From contig OY987266.1 in assembly GCA_963920665.1 (NCBI GenBank), forward strand, positions 2,609,001 through 2,673,000: a stretch of 64,000 nucleotides of DNA, given 5' to 3'. Below the pieces are notes generated by a model. The model had not been told where the DNA came from. It worked only from the letters and a program-made list of their open reading frames with translations, and did not search any database. Both the position numbers and the translations under genes were made by a program. Position 1 is the first letter of the stretch. Each line of letters opens with the position of its first letter. Origin of the DNA: Straminergon stramineum (taxonomy: Eukaryota; Streptophyta; Bryopsida; Hypnales; Calliergonaceae). This document shows, one piece after another, positions 1 to 13,388 of this stretch.

Positions 1-370
1 CATGTGTGTCCATCAACCAAATGGCACAATATGTGGACAAGGTAAATATATGTATGTATGAATTACCTTATGTGATGATCAACATGTTGTTAACCACATT
101 GTACTAGGGAGGCTCATAGGTTTGATCATCAGATGACTTGACAACTTGCTATTTATTTACACCTATATTGAATTTGCTCAAATCTAATTAACTAGGAAAA
201 CTTTGTTTACATTGGACATTGCTAAATATTGGAGCATAAATCAAAATTGACTTGCAAATCTAACAAATCCAAAAATCCATTACAATTAGAAAGTTGGTTA
301 TCTCACTAATTTTGGATTGCATGATATTATCATTTTGGCTAAGAAAGTTAATTGAAAGAATTGCATATAA

Positions 371-524
371 GGTAACTCAGCCTATGATAGTCCAAATGGG
401 AGCCATCCCATCACATGCAAAATTACAATAGTAGTGTACATTCTAGTTCTGAAATGTACACCTCTAGAATATTTTTGCTTGTGATGGGTTGGCTCCCATT
501 TGGACTGTCATAGGCTGAGTAACC
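371..524. mobile_element. Foldback MITE with ~50-bp inverted arms
   Basis: A left arm beginning GGTAACTCAGCCTATGATAG is repeated in inverted orientation at the right end (ending CTATCATAGGCTGAGTTACC with small changes). The arms are about 50 bp each, with a spacer of about 50 bp. The pairing can be extended outward by the flanking TATAA/TTATA. There is no coding capacity. The family is not identified; a TA-targeting Tc1/mariner-like MITE is possible because TA flanks both ends. Confidence 0.75.
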
Positions 525-2884
525 TTATACCAAACTTACCAAATATAAGAAATTACATCAAAGTCGTTGAAAACCCTAGAAAAAAAATCTAGAACATCAC
601 TTTCTACCTGAAATGGCTATCCCAAATATCACTGTCTGTTTTGTTTGTCTGGGCAGGGGATTGACAAAACTCAGGGCATGCATTCCCAATCAGAACATCA
701 AAGCCTTGTACAGCAGGCAGGCACGCATGCATACGTAGAAAAGGGAAAAGAACAAATGGGATGGAGTGCTAAGTTACACATGTTCCCTATTTGTGCAAAA
801 TAGCCCAACAGGTTCCAAAACGAAGGCCTATCCCAACAGAGCACCATACAATCCCCTGCGGGTGTGCGGTCACCTCTTCGTCGGTGCTCCTTTACTGGAA
901 AGCTTCAGCCTCATCCCAATGACGAGACATCCCATCTTGGAATTTGCAAAATTGTCGGACTGGTTGATGTCCAAAGTGGGTCACCCCATGTCTCCGCAGT
1001 GAGAATATTAAGTAATAGAGGCCAAGCACTACAATCAATCTGTAGAGCTAGCTTAATGCCAAACTTGAGCAAGTCCTGGTTATCACTTATCAGCCATTGG
1101 GTGACACCATTCTTCTTGGAACTCAAATTTTAACTTCCACCTCTACATGATCTTGTATGTTCCCATCATGCAATCTCTCCTGAACAACATGCTGCCGGGG
1201 GTACATGTTTCGAAAATTGGAACTCAAGACTTGTACAAACCAAAACAGCTTGCATTATTCAAGACTTTGACCGTTCTATGCAGTCGCTCACACAAATCAG
1301 GAACCTCTCTTTGTTTCTTCAATAGTCAAATCTGAAAACACACACTGAAAGATTTGACTTCATTTTGGACTTTGGACTAAAGCTGAGGAGGTAAGTTATT
1401 ACATTGATGAATATTGGTTTGAAGATGTTGGAGTAGGACCTTACATGAAAAGCAAGCTAGTGCTGTAGAGACAAACTAAGGCCTCTCATGGCCTAGTTGT
1501 TTGTTGTACAGGTAGAAGTGGTAGAACCTTTCTTTGAACACCCTCCCTTGGAACAGAATATGCATTAAGAGAGTTTGTAGACAGTAGGTGACTCATGCTC
1601 ATGGTTCAAGATGAAATGACAAGTAGCCCTATGGCTTCTCTAAATGCATAAATCTCTTTTAGTGCATAGTCCCCACACCATGCACTAAGGAAGAGTCTAC
1701 CTGTATGCACACTCTTCTCCATAATTTCCTTGAAGAACTGCTAGGAAAAGAAAACGAGGTTCTTTTTCTACACAATCCTAAACTCATTTCACATGAAATC
1801 TACCAAAATCTCTTGGATGGAAGTTAGATAAGTTAGATGATGGCCACTTGCTTAGTTTGTGTCAGTTGTGTATGAACTGTTGGACGTTTGAATATTCTTT
1901 CTTGGTTGCTATCGACAATAATGGAGAAGAATAAATTCTCACAACAACCAAAAAAATGGTATGCACTTGACAACCTTGAATTACAATGCAACACTCTCCC
2001 TCTGCTGGTAATAAATACTGTGAGAAGGCCACTGTGCAGTGCTACTGGTAAGGTAGAGGTCAGGTTGTTTTCTTCATTTATTTTAGGCAGTACAGAAAGT
2101 GATAATCAATCGAAGGATGATGCTATTTATAATTTTATATCTATGGAAATGGATGAATCTTGCAATGTATAAATGAAATTTCATTTATTCATCCAAAATG
2201 ACGTACATTCATCCAAACTAGAAGAATACAATCCCAAGATTTGGTAGCAAATTAGAAATTTCATCCATTGAAATGCAAGAATATTTGCTAAATATTCCCT
2301 TCAAAATAAATTTCATCACTTTCTAGCAAAAAATTGCTTTGTAAAAACATCCTAGTGGAGGCACCAATAGCCAATCATTTAAGCAATTTTTGCAACAAAT
2401 CATGTGCAATATGAGGTAGTAGAAATTTTTTCCATGCAAAAAGATAGGAAATATGAGGATGACAAATTTTTCATAATTTTATTCCCCATATCGAAATTAT
2501 TATGAATTTTGGGAGCCAAAAAGTCCTCATATATTCATGACCAATAGCCAATGTCTAGACTCTTCTAATTTGATCATTCAAAAAAGGCTACCTCTCCACT
2601 CACTACTTTGAAAAGGACCACTTGGACACAATTCCAAGCTTCAATAGGAAATCTATTCCAACCTTGGTTGGAAATATTGCACCATACAAGTTAGATATTG
2701 GGCATGGTTGACAATTGGAACTTCTACCTTACTACATACTTTGTGGACAATCTTTTAAAGTAAGGTATGAGGTTCAAAAAGTGCCCATTTACGAGTTGAT
2801 AGCATTTTGGGGAAGCCAAATTCTTCGAAAAAATTTCAATAAATTTTTATAGAAAAAAATGGAATTGGCATCAATAATAGGGTT
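525..2884. other. Gene-poor AT-rich DNA
   Basis: No reading frame with a recognisable domain, no RNA gene and no clear repeat was seen on either strand. A slightly more GC-rich patch at about 770-1340 has several short overlapping frames on both strands. None has a recognisable product, so no gene is called. Confidence 0.5.
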
Positions 2885-3131
2885 GTTTAACCCTTGAATA
2901 CTAAGTTGGTGATTGTGGAAATCATCCTTTTTGGTACTTGGTGTGAAACATTTGCTTAAAAACAGTCCAAGACCCCTTATTGGAGGTCAAACTATTGTGC
3001 AAGACCTCCCTTTTTCACACAGAATTCCAAGAATGAACATTTGTACTTCTCTTACATAGAAGAATTCTCTATCATTCATTGGACACAAAGTGTCTACAAT
3101 GTCCTTCTAGAGTTAACCTTCCCAATAGATG
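2885..3131. repeat. Host repeat: empty paralogue of the 23.5-kb element's insertion site
   Basis: This stretch matches, with substitutions, the DNA left of 27563 joined directly to the DNA right of 51078. Shared landmarks are TTTAACC..TTGAA, a GTGGA.ATCATCC block, ATTGGAGGT.AAAC.ATTGT, then .CAAGA.CTCCC and a GAA.GAACATTT.TACTT block. Here TTGT occurs once (about 2995-2998). At the filled site it occurs twice, on either side of the element. The parent repeat has no recognised coding sequence. Confidence 0.75.
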
Positions 3132-3285
3132 GGCAATTTCATTAAAATGGCATATGCCATGCGCCATTTTTGACATACTCTGCGCCATTTTAATGGAATG
3201 CCGTGTAGTTTCTAACATATTCTGCGCCATTTTAATGGAATGTTGCGCCATTTTAATTTCATACCGCCATTTTAATGAAATTGCC
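3132..3285. mobile_element. Foldback MITE with 20-bp perfect terminal inverted repeats
   Basis: The left end GGCAATTTCATTAAAATGGC is the exact reverse complement of the right end (3266-3285). The interior contains further copies of the GCGCCATTTTAATGGAATG motif in both orientations, so the whole unit can fold. It is inserted into the host repeat described at 2885-3131. Non-coding. Confidence 0.75.
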
Positions 3286-6200
3286 TATATAGATTTTGAT
3301 TAATCCTTGACAAATGCCATGGACACTTAGTGTCCTAAAATACCTATTGATTCAACCTTTGATTTACAAATTTATAGTCTCAAAGTTCAAAATTGCATAC
3401 TTGAGATTATTTATATAAAGAATTGAGGTGGAAGCATTCCTTGGAGATGTTCATACCATATCTTGTGGGTAGGATTAGTCTTGTTGATTAATTAATTAAA
3501 GTTGAGAAATGTGATTCAGCAAATGTTTAAAAATAGAAAAAAAACACTATGTTTTAATCAAAAGGAAATTAAGAAAGAAATTATAATATTTATTTTTAGA
3601 AATATTTTTGCAAAATCAGAACATCATGTATGGTGGTACAAAATATTTTTCAGATGTTCCTAAATTGTAGATGTTATCAACTATAAATATGTACTTCCAG
3701 ATATTAGAAATAATTATCAACCTGAAATCCAAAAATTTGGATATTCAATAGCCTACACACCCTCAATACCTCAACTGTGACATCATTTTGGAGGCTTTTT
3801 TTTATAAGTATTATTTTAAAAGGAAAATTGTGAAACATATAGGAGTTGACATATGTATTTTGATTTGAATTTTCACATTTGGTTGCAAACAAATGATAAC
3901 ACATTTGAGTTTGAAAATTTTTGTATGTATTTTTGTGAAGGTGAAATCTAGATCTTATGATTATAGTATTTTTTTTTCATTGAAAAATCTTGAAGCAAAA
4001 GTGACCATTTTCAACATTCTTTGGGTTCAAAATAGAAGGGAATTTTAGGGGTTAAATGGAAAAAAATTGTGAAATTTTAGATTTTCAGTCTCAAATTAAT
4101 CAATTTCAGAAATTTTTACATTTTTCAGTTTGTATTATTTTTTTGTATAGATATTAGTGAGTGTAGTAGTAAGCTTAGATCCAAACACATAGATAAAATC
4201 TAAGATCATCTTTTACAATCTCGGTTTCAAAGATACCATTATATTATTATTTTAAGTTGTAATATATAATACATCTTCATAATTATAGAACTTCATACTA
4301 TCTTGGTCCTTAATCCTTTAAAGACCAAGGAATAATCTAGATTTCCAAAATATAAAGATGTATTATAAAATGCAGCTTAGAAGAATGATTTAATAATGAC
4401 TCTCAAATGATAGTTGTAAAATATAATCTATAGATTATATCTAGTACGCTAGATCAACTAGTATACAACCCAAAAAATTTCAATAAAATTTGAAGTAAAT
4501 AATAAATAGATTCATTCTACAATTGATTGTAGATTGAATATTTATTATTTTCACAATAGATTTTTTCCTTTAAATTCGAAATGTTCAATTCTAATTTTTC
4601 GTGACAGTTTGAAGATTTTTTCATTTTTGATTTTTATTCGTTATTTTTGAAGGGTCATATTTTGAACATTTAAAAAAAACATTTTTTTGAGGCTAGACCT
4701 ACTATTACTCTTTGAATTATAGAATATTTGCAAAGCAAAGTCTATAGAATCTATTTAGTACAATGTTAAAGAACTAACATAAGAATCTTTAAAAAAATGT
4801 ATGGATTAAGAAATGCATTTTTGTATGCTTGAAAAGTGATTGCACTCATCTGATGTTCAAAATTTAAACATCTGTTAGTTAAAGGATTAAACAAATATGT
4901 ACATTTCCTTATATGTAAGCTTGATAAAAAAAAAACAAGGTGATTGTATAATGCTCCGTTTATAGAGGTAAGATCACCATCAACAAAGAATCTATTAGAA
5001 GTAGTTCTATTAATTGTTGGAGGAAACATGTTTTTGAAATGGCCCCTAAAGCAAAGAGTTATCAAACACTTATCAAATATACAATATAAGCTTTATGGCA
5101 ATTTTTTTTTGCTTTTGTGTGATATATCACTCTTTTGATGAGTTTGGGCCTCAACAATGACATCCAATGATTTTTGTAGTGGCAAAAATTTACCAACATC
5201 TTACCTCATTTGGGGAGGTTGCTACCTTCACTACTTAAAAAAATGGGGTGAAAAAATTGGATGAATTTGCCAAAATTATCTCTAAGAAATATAAGGATCA
5301 CCAATTTTTGTATGAAGTTCACTAATTCTAGACAATATTTTGGATGTAAGTAAAAAATTCATGAATGGATGACCAAAATTGGATTATTTGTCTGATTTGG
5401 TTGCTTTCCAGGATACATGTTAGCCAATTTGCCTCAAATTTTACCAATATTCTAGTTCATCAAGAACTTTAAACGAGGCCTTAACTTCTACACTAAATAG
5501 GGATATGAAGGGGACCCATACTAATTAATCGACATTCCACACTATATAAATATCTACCTTTCTTGTACATCAATAGTTATTGAAATGTCTGGGGGATGTA
5601 CATCATGTTTCAAACATCTACAGTTTTCTACAATCAGTCCCTTTAATTTTTTGGTCCCCTTAATACCCCTATTGAGTGTAATCAAAAACAAACTCAAGAT
5701 TCTTCAAAGAAAAAAAAGAAAAAAAGAAAAACATCAAGATTGGATGTGCATTAACACGAGCCCACATTATTTAGTTCTAATGCCAGCCACACTCCGAGGA
5801 AGCCAGTGTGCCTGTTCAAATTTAGGAATGCAATATGAAACAACCAACAAAAAGTCTGCTGTGCCGGATGATAAATTGAATATTTTTGTTCAGTATCAGT
5901 CCTACAGCGGCGGCTATAAGAATGTGACAGCAGTTCAAAACACCTGCGGTAACTATTCCTCAATCATGTTTGCACACTCTCAACTTTCGATCAATACTTT
6001 GATCTGCTTGCCATCAAATCCGTGCTACCAAAATTGTGCTATACAACAATGTTCTAAGCACCTCAAAAAGACTCCAACCTGTAATAGATGTTGCTCTCAA
6101 ATGTCCGATATGCAAACGGATTGACGCAACGGTAATTGAAGCTGAAATTAAACTCTTTCATAACTGCCCTCCACGAGGAATTCCTTCGTAACTGCACAGC

Positions 6201-6400
6201 ATTTCAGTTGCTTTCAGCTTGAGTACATCTTTTGACAATTCTGCAATTGAACTCGTTGAAAATCAAACATCTTGGATCATGCTGACTGGTGAGCTCGATG
6301 TTCGGATGCCCTTTCTCATTCCCTTGATCTGCACATGAAACCAACGACAGAATTATTACAATTGTTAATTCAAGGTGATGGAACTGCATCCAACTTTAAG
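3286..6400. other. Gene-poor AT-rich DNA, possible distal exon at its right end
   Basis: About 3286-5580 is AT-rich with no supported feature. A frame at 5585-6124 (plus) has no family resemblance and is probably spurious. On the minus strand a good acceptor (ATGTGCAG at about 6338) precedes a short open stretch, which could be a distal exon or 3' UTR of the gene at 8.6-13.2 kb. There is no independent support for that. Confidence 0.35.
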
Positions 6401-6669
6401 AGCAGTTCTCAGCAAAATTAGACTAGTATTTTAAGGAGAGTTTTATTTACTGATTCACGGGAAGACATTGATCATACAGAGAGAGGCCTCCCCGTGATAC
6501 ATTCAAGCAACGTGACGATAGAGACCTCGACACGATTCATGAAGAGGGTTGTTTCTTCTAATGACGTTCTCTAAAATTTCTAGAACAATCTAATTTTATT
6601 TACCTTGTTTCTACGCTCCACAAGGTGCGGACACAGGGCATTCCAAATATGAGAAAAAGGAAATGAGCA

Positions 6670-9600
6670 ATTCTAACGTCAGTTTCGTTAAATTGGCAGA
6701 AATTCATGACTTTGGCACTTTTGAAGGCGGTTTCTCCGAACCATAATTCTATTCCGTTCCTAGTTTAGAACTTTGTGCAGTTGAACGTCACAATTTTGAC
6801 ACTGAATCGAGCCAATAGAAAGAAATTGAAGTTTATATTACTCTCAGGCACAACAGCCTGAGTTGAGCACTATTGTACCTCCAAATAAAGAGATGGGCAT
6901 CCCAAACAGCTTCTCTGTGCACACGTGCTTGATAATCACCATGACTGTTCAAAGGAACATCTTTCCGCTTGAATGAATAATCTTCTGCACAAAACAAGTT
7001 ACAACTGTTTTAGATCCAGAGGAATGACCGTCAACTTCACTTAACTTGGCACAATTCTGGGGGCACCAAAAAGTGAGACATTCATCTGCACGATCCTCTA
7101 GAAATTAGGACAGTATATATTTACGTTTCAGGCTACACACCCTGAGAAGTGCCAATGTCGTGGAGTTCCACCAATTCACAAAATTGACATTTGTGAATGT
7201 GTTCAACAATGCGTTCTCATGCTCTCAACTTCATCACATGTTTGTTAAAAAACAGTGGAAAAAACATGCCACTCACCTGATAAAGACCCCAAATTGAGCC
7301 TCATTTGGCCTAAATGCAGCTTGAACCTTCGGAGATGTTAAGCTTCACCAGCTTACTAGCTCCGAGAGGTGAACGTGGAAAAGATTCAGAGGCCGCAACG
7401 TCAATTTCGTCATATTGGCGGAAATTCAGGACATTGGCATCTGGAAACTTGAATTTGTACCAGTCATAGTTTTTAGCGGCTTGTGTAATTCAATCCCTAG
7501 AAGTCATGACGTTCTTGCTTTGATTCTAATAAAATCTCATCCAAATCTGGATCAGATTGCATCACCTAACGAGGGTTTCATCTAATGAATATCCAAATTT
7601 TGTCAATCTGAATTGCACCAATAATCCGAGTTTGCCGTTCCACATCATTAATAGACTTCAGCCTTCTCATTTGTGTCTGATATAAGTACAATTGATCAAT
7701 TGCCCAACCAAAATATTTCCACAGCGGCTCGCCTCAGGTCTCTGAAACAGCATGTCCAGCAGTAAACCATTCTACCTCTGCTACTAAATAGTGGCACAAG
7801 CAGCTTCAAAACCAGGCGGCCACAAATTTTCAAAACCGTTTTGAAGCTGAAAGCCTCTTGAAATTGCTATCGAAACAGAATTTTTTCGTTCTTCCTGACA
7901 CAACCAGACCACCAACATCAATATGGAAACTTGGCAACCGAACCCATGGCCAAAATGCTCGACAATGTCAACAGCAGCTAAGCTCTTCCCACGCCAATTA
8001 ACTGATCCATGTTTGAAGAACTCGACGACAGCCATCAATTGATACATGCCACTAAATTAACCATAGTTAGGTTTTATGATTTAGGTCAATTTCATGAAAT
8101 CGGCGCGATCAGTTTCGTTAAGCTGGCAAAATTCCACGACTTTGGCACTTTCATGGCGCACAACCTTGAAAGTAAATCCATACGAGTCCTAGTTCTTACA
8201 GCCTTGTGTAGAAGAATGTCACAATTTTTGGCGGCCAGAACATCGCCAATTTAACAAAATTGACGATGAGACCTCCCGACACAAGAATGATCCAAATGAT
8301 TTTTATGATCATAGTGACCGAGACCTGATTTTGAATCATGCAGAAGTTTGTACGATCACTGTCACCATGAGAGCTCATCGTCAATTTTGCGAAGTTGGCT
8401 TGATTCCAGCACCAAAAACTGTGACATACGTCTATAGACAATTTTACGAAATTGGTCGCACCTCCCAATGATGCAGAACACTCATTTTAAGCCTACAATA
8501 TCTGGAATCCTGTGAACATCACATCAAAGCAGTGAAAATTGGGCACATGGAGGGAGGTACCAAATATCAGCAAATGCATGCAGTCTTACCAAGGAAGAGA
8601 TCGACGCCATGTCAACCGGGCTCATCAATCCGAGTCCACCATGTCACTGTAATTCAGCCCCGAGACACCCACTCTCCTTCTCCCTCGGAAGTTGCTCAAG
8701 GAGCTGTTGGAGCTCGACGAGATGAGCGAGCTGCTGCCATAGTGCTGCGACCGCAACTTGAACGCGCGACAATCCGCCCAGTGCATTAGCGGCCAATGCA
8801 GGTCCATGGTGATCTTCTCCGCACGCAAGAGGGAGTGCTTCCGACGACTGCTGTTGAAGGAAGCTTGCGTCTGCAAAGAGGTAGTGAGCGAAGTGCGGCC
8901 CAGGTGAGTCTTGGTTCCGAACTCGGGGGCCACGTTCAACTGTCCGATCCAACCAGGCTGAAAACTTGCAGAGGAACCCGATTGCATAGGACCCTGCTCG
9001 AAACGAAACTCCGCCCTGGGCGTCAAAGGCGCAGAAGGTTCATGGTTCCAGTTCAATCCCTTACTGAAATTGCAGTTCCAGTTCAATCCGTTGCTATTAG
9101 GGTTGATGCCCAGGTTGTTGTTCCAGTTCAATCTGTTGCCATTGCTGTTACTGTTGCTGTTGGTTTTGATGTTGCTGCTACTGCTACTGGTGCTGGTGTT
9201 GTTCAAGTTGGGTCCCTTGTTGTTGGCATCTGGGGTGCGCAGGAGGTTGGAGAGCTGGTTTGGGAGTTCTGGATTGATGCGGACAGTGAGCTGCGGTGCC
9301 AGCGGAGTTTCTGTATCGTTTCTGGGACTGCCGCCCTGAATGGTGCCCTGTATGATGGCCGGAATGGTGACGGGGTCGGCTTCTTGCGCGCTGAAGTCGT
9401 CGCAGTTCTCTCCGCCAAGCTCGAACGAGGTCGACGACATTGAGGAGCCGCGGTAGCTGCTGGTTGAGCCCATGGAGGCTTTGGACTGATGTCCGGATTC
9501 GTTCCGGTTGTGGTTGTGGTGGCTGGTGGTGTTTGCCATTTTCTTTGGGGTGGTGGGTGCCATGGGCGGAAGCTTGTTGCTCATGGCGAAGGAGCGGAGC

Positions 9601-11230
9601 GTGTCCACGTCTCCATTGCTGCGGATCCGGGAGACGAAGCAGGAGAGGTTGTCGATAAAGTATTTCCTGTCCTTCTTCATGGTCCTGCGTATGTGCAAGC
9701 CCTAGCTTTGTCAGATTGTGTCTAGACTCGCTCTGGGAATGGGATCTAGAGCGTCTGGAAATGTGTACATACAGATTTTAAAATGGATATAAAAGTCGTC
9801 AAATTCGTTACACGGACACGATTCCGGGTGCCAAAATTTGTGACATTCACCTACTCAAAGGTCTGAAAACCAGGATTGGTATATCTAGGATTGTAATATA
9901 GCTATAGATTTACGTTACAGGCCGTGCATCCTGAAAAGTGTCAAAGTCTTGGATCCCGAATTGGAGAATCCGGACTTGAATTCACTGGGAGGATGAGTCT
10001 CCTTCAATGTGGGTGGGCAAAGGAAGCATTAGATGATACCTTGGGAAGAGGAAATGACAGAACTCAAAAGTTTTTATCAATCATTGGTTATCACAGAGTT
10101 TCTTTCTATCTATCCGCGATGGTTGCTTGTACATTGCTTGACAAATTTTTAGCAGCAACAAGAATGGAACTATACTGAACCAATGTGAACGGAAAAGCAA
10201 AGGCGGTGACCCAAATTGGATAGCCCCATCAACCTAATCGACAATTTCGAAAAAATTTGGTGATTGAAATTCTGGTGGCCAAACTTTCTGACATTCATCT
10301 GCACAACGCTCTGATATAGAATTACATTCCAGGTCGCATGTCCTGAAAAGTACCAAAGTCGTGGAATTCCGCGACTCTGACGAAATTTAGAGAAAGTTTC
10401 GGTTGAGGCATGCACAGAAATTAATGTATGGAAACTGGTCTGCATGTTAAAGCTCTTGGATAGAGGCCTAACTAGATCGTAAGAATTGGTACCAAAATAG
10501 CACAAGCTAACATTGATTTTGTCCGGCACTACCATACTATAAAAAGGGCTAAACATGCAGGCACAACCCTCCAAACTTGCATAGAACTAAAGGAGGCTAA
10601 AGAAGGGGCTTTACACACCCCTGTTTGCCGGCTATCCACATGTGAGTCCTGTTCCTGCTTTTTTTCCTTCTTGCTTCTCTTCATATGAGGTCACCATTGT
10701 CACAATGATGAGAAATATTGGAAGGGTGCTTCATAAATACTCACGCATCAAACCTGAATAACATCTACGATTTTCTCATGATTCTCTAAAATTAAAATCA
10801 ACGGGCTCTCTGAAGAAGCGAAAAGGCTAAAAAGGAAAGAATTTCGGAACGTGGAAATTGCGGTGGTTTGTTAGGAAGGGCCTGATTCACTTTTGGAGGT
10901 TTGCCAGAACCTCGTGCCAAGGTCGGTCTATTTTGGAGTATTTTGGAAGACCCGTCATCACTCTAACAAGTTTTGGGAACACAAGAGTGGCCTATTTCGG
11001 CCTATTTTTCTAAAGAAAAATTAGGAAAAGGTAAGGATGGGGCTTATACAGAAAGAGGTCTTAGTACGTCAATATTCGTTAATTTGGCAGAATTCTACGA
11101 CTTCGACTCTTATGAGGGCAACCAACCTTAACCGCAAATCTATACCATTCCTCGGTTCAAGAGCTTTGTGCATATCAGTTTCAGTTTCAGTTTCACAATT
11201 TCTGGCGCCCAGAATCGCGCCAATGTAACG
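6670..11230. repeat. Dispersed degenerate repeat family (two motif types)
   Basis: Motif A (TTTCGTTAAATTGGCAGAA, then a block like ATTCATGACTTTGGCACTT) recurs with divergence at about 6680, 7400, 8105 and 11065. Motif B (a run like CACCCTGAAAAGTGCCAAAG, then TCGTGGAATTCC) recurs at about 7135, 9920 and 10335, preceded by GACATTCATCTGCAC-like sequence. All copies share one orientation and spacing pattern, so they look like pieces of one larger, eroded repeat. Copies lie in intron 3 and downstream of the universal-stress-domain gene. Confidence 0.6.
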
Positions 11231-13220
11231 AAATTAACGATCTAAACCCCACAATCCTCTCAGTAATCATTTCAAGTCAGGTCCTCATCAACAACAAAGA
11301 AATCTACCAACGGTATCATTGTCACTTACTTGTCCAGAATGACATGGTAGGCGCCCATGGCTTTAGCTTCATCAGACGCGATCACTTTCGGATTGTTGCC
11401 GGCTTTCACATCGACCTCCAGCTTGACCTTCACATCGCAAGGAACAATGCCAGAGTTCATTTTATTGCCAATGATCAAGGCTTCAAGGGAAGAAGGAATG
11501 AGATTTTAATTAACTCCTCAGTGCAAGTCATATGCACTCGCAGAGTGGAAACGTGAGAAAAGTAAGATCTCTTCAAAGAAATCTTAATCCTTAAGCACAA
11601 CAATTCCATATTTTGGATCATCGGAACAGAGTGTTTCAAATGGGGTGATGTTTTGTCCAAGTAACTTCTCATTCATCCAAAATATTGCGAAAGAACCACA
11701 ATTTCATTATGACCAACTTGATGAAAATGAGGATGATATCTAGTTTATATAAAATATAAGCAAAATATGCATTAATTCAAAAAAGGATTTGGGTGCATAC
11801 CCCTGCTTTCTCACACCATTCCTTGAGGAACGCTGTTCTCCAAATGGCCTCCTTCTTAGTGGCAATCTCAAACTGGAGCTCCATGATGTTGGGACTACTC
11901 CTAGTTGATTGATCCACTCGTACCATGAATCCCACTGTTACCATTCCATCAGTGGCGTCAAATTTAGAAGAAATAACTCCAATCTCTTAAGAAGAATTGG
12001 CATGAAGTAAGAGCCTGTTTTTGAAAGACTCTATGTGACTCAATCTAGAAGTGCAGAATTGTACTCCAACCGCTTTCTATATTAATTCTTTCCAGAAAAA
12101 GAGTACTAATTCTCTAGTATTAATTCATGTGAGATGTCTCTCTGGAATGCTTTGTTTTGATTGGCCTTTAATGATAAACTGCTGACTTGTAGCGTAACAT
12201 TAAACATTAATAGCCAGTTAGACTAGCAAGATTCCTTATCCCTCCCATAATGATAAAGACGCGTAGTGAGGTGTTAGCAGTCATTAAATTGAAATGATTC
12301 TCTCCAAGAACTTTGAGGAGGAATATCCCATCTTTGGGGAGGTTCTGAACACAGCTAAGATGTCAAGTCCTTCAAGGCAACCACGAGTTCACCAACGTGC
12401 GTGTTGCAAAAGACTTTCGGTATGCCACAAGAAATGAATAATGACCCCAAATCTGTTGCTTGCTAAATTAGATTAATTCGCGTCAATCAAAACAAAACTA
12501 ACAAAGCCAGGAAATAGTGAATTTTCTTCCATAAGAAGCTAATATACACTTCATCTACGTTGACATCGTTAGGTATCTGGCTCCTTGGTGATTGGAAACG
12601 TGGAATATCAATCAGTCCTGCTGAAGACAGAACTACACTGATTTGTCCTATTAGTGAGGGGGAATTAGTGTCGCCTAGAAAACTAGTGTCACCACAAAAG
12701 TTTATTTCTGTAAAAGTCGGTACAATACAAGAAAATTTCAACCTGCACTAATTCACAATACTAAGACTTTGATAAATTAGTATCACACGCACTATGAGGA
12801 CAAATCGATGTAGCCTCCGTCCCGGACCATAACCTAATCACAACTGGGCCATTTACGGAACCGGGGTGCCAGAGTATCCAGCTATGAATCCCGATAATCG
12901 CATCAAAATGCAGGCATGAGGCGAATCACCAGAATCTAGAGACACTCCCGTTTTGCATGAAAAATTCAAGATTTTGAACAAAGTTGAATAAACTTACTGG
13001 GATTGGGAATGTGGGTGATAATCCCTAGAATTTTGAGGTGGTCTCCTTTGCGAACCACGTTTCCCAGCGTCCAGTAAACCACCGCCGACACCACGCCTTT
13101 GTTGACATCCACCACCACGAGCACGGAACCCTGCTGCACCCCGCTCGGCCTCGGCGTCGTGGGCTCGCCGATGCTTCGCAAGCCCTCGCTTTGCAAACTG
13201 ATCAGACTCTCCATGGCCAT
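8625..13220 (-). CDS. Universal-stress / adenine nucleotide alpha-hydrolase-like domain protein with long disordered tail, no kinase domain
   Basis: Four exons: 13220-12998, 11985-11801, 11427-11330 and 9684-8625. All introns are GT-AG and all joins are in phase, giving 521 codons plus stop. The N-terminal ~190 residues match the alpha-hydrolase-like domain found in plant proteins named 'protein kinase with adenine nucleotide alpha hydrolases-like domain' or 'inactive protein kinase'. Seen are a VLVVVDVNKG strand, a W.L.NVV.KGD helix, IATKKEAIWR..FLKEWCEKAG, an LEVDVKAG strand, SDEAKAMGAYHVILDK, then KDRKYF.DNLSCFV.R.RS. In those proteins a kinase domain follows. Here the last exon encodes Ser/Asn/Pro-rich low complexity (an Asn-rich stretch near its middle) and then stops, and no kinase motif is seen downstream to 5.6 kb. 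The domain probably binds a nucleotide or is degenerate; function unknown. The start is ambiguous: an in-frame ATG lies at 13268, but 13220 begins the conserved part. The exon 2/exon 3 border is inferred from family similarity and phase. Confidence 0.78.
9685..11329 (-). other. Intron 3 of the universal-stress-domain gene
   Basis: The donor is AA|GTAAGT at 11329 and the acceptor is ACGCAG at 9685. The phase-2 codon is completed across it, giving LDK then TMKKDRKYF. The intron carries two motif-B copies and one motif-A copy of the local dispersed repeat. Apparent open frames in it are not supported. Confidence 0.65.
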
Positions 13221-13388
13221 GGCAACCCGTGGGATCAGAGAATGGCGAAGTTTCTCAGCTCTGATCAACTACACCATGGCGAACTCCCAGGAAACTTGTC
13301 CCTTCAAGTACCCTCTCAAAAACTCAATGTGGTTAGCATTGGGAACATTCGAACTCGCTCAGGCTGGTTCACGAATTCTCTGGCATCT

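Noticed and set aside
5585..6124. 179-codon open frame on the plus strand
   Set aside because: No recognisable family, AT-rich with poly-Lys from an A-run, and minus-strand splice-like signals overlap it. Not enough support for a gene.
8796..9443. 215-codon open frame on the plus strand
   Set aside because: It is the antisense of the low-complexity last exon of the minus-strand gene. The exon phase, splice sites and domain match all support the minus strand.
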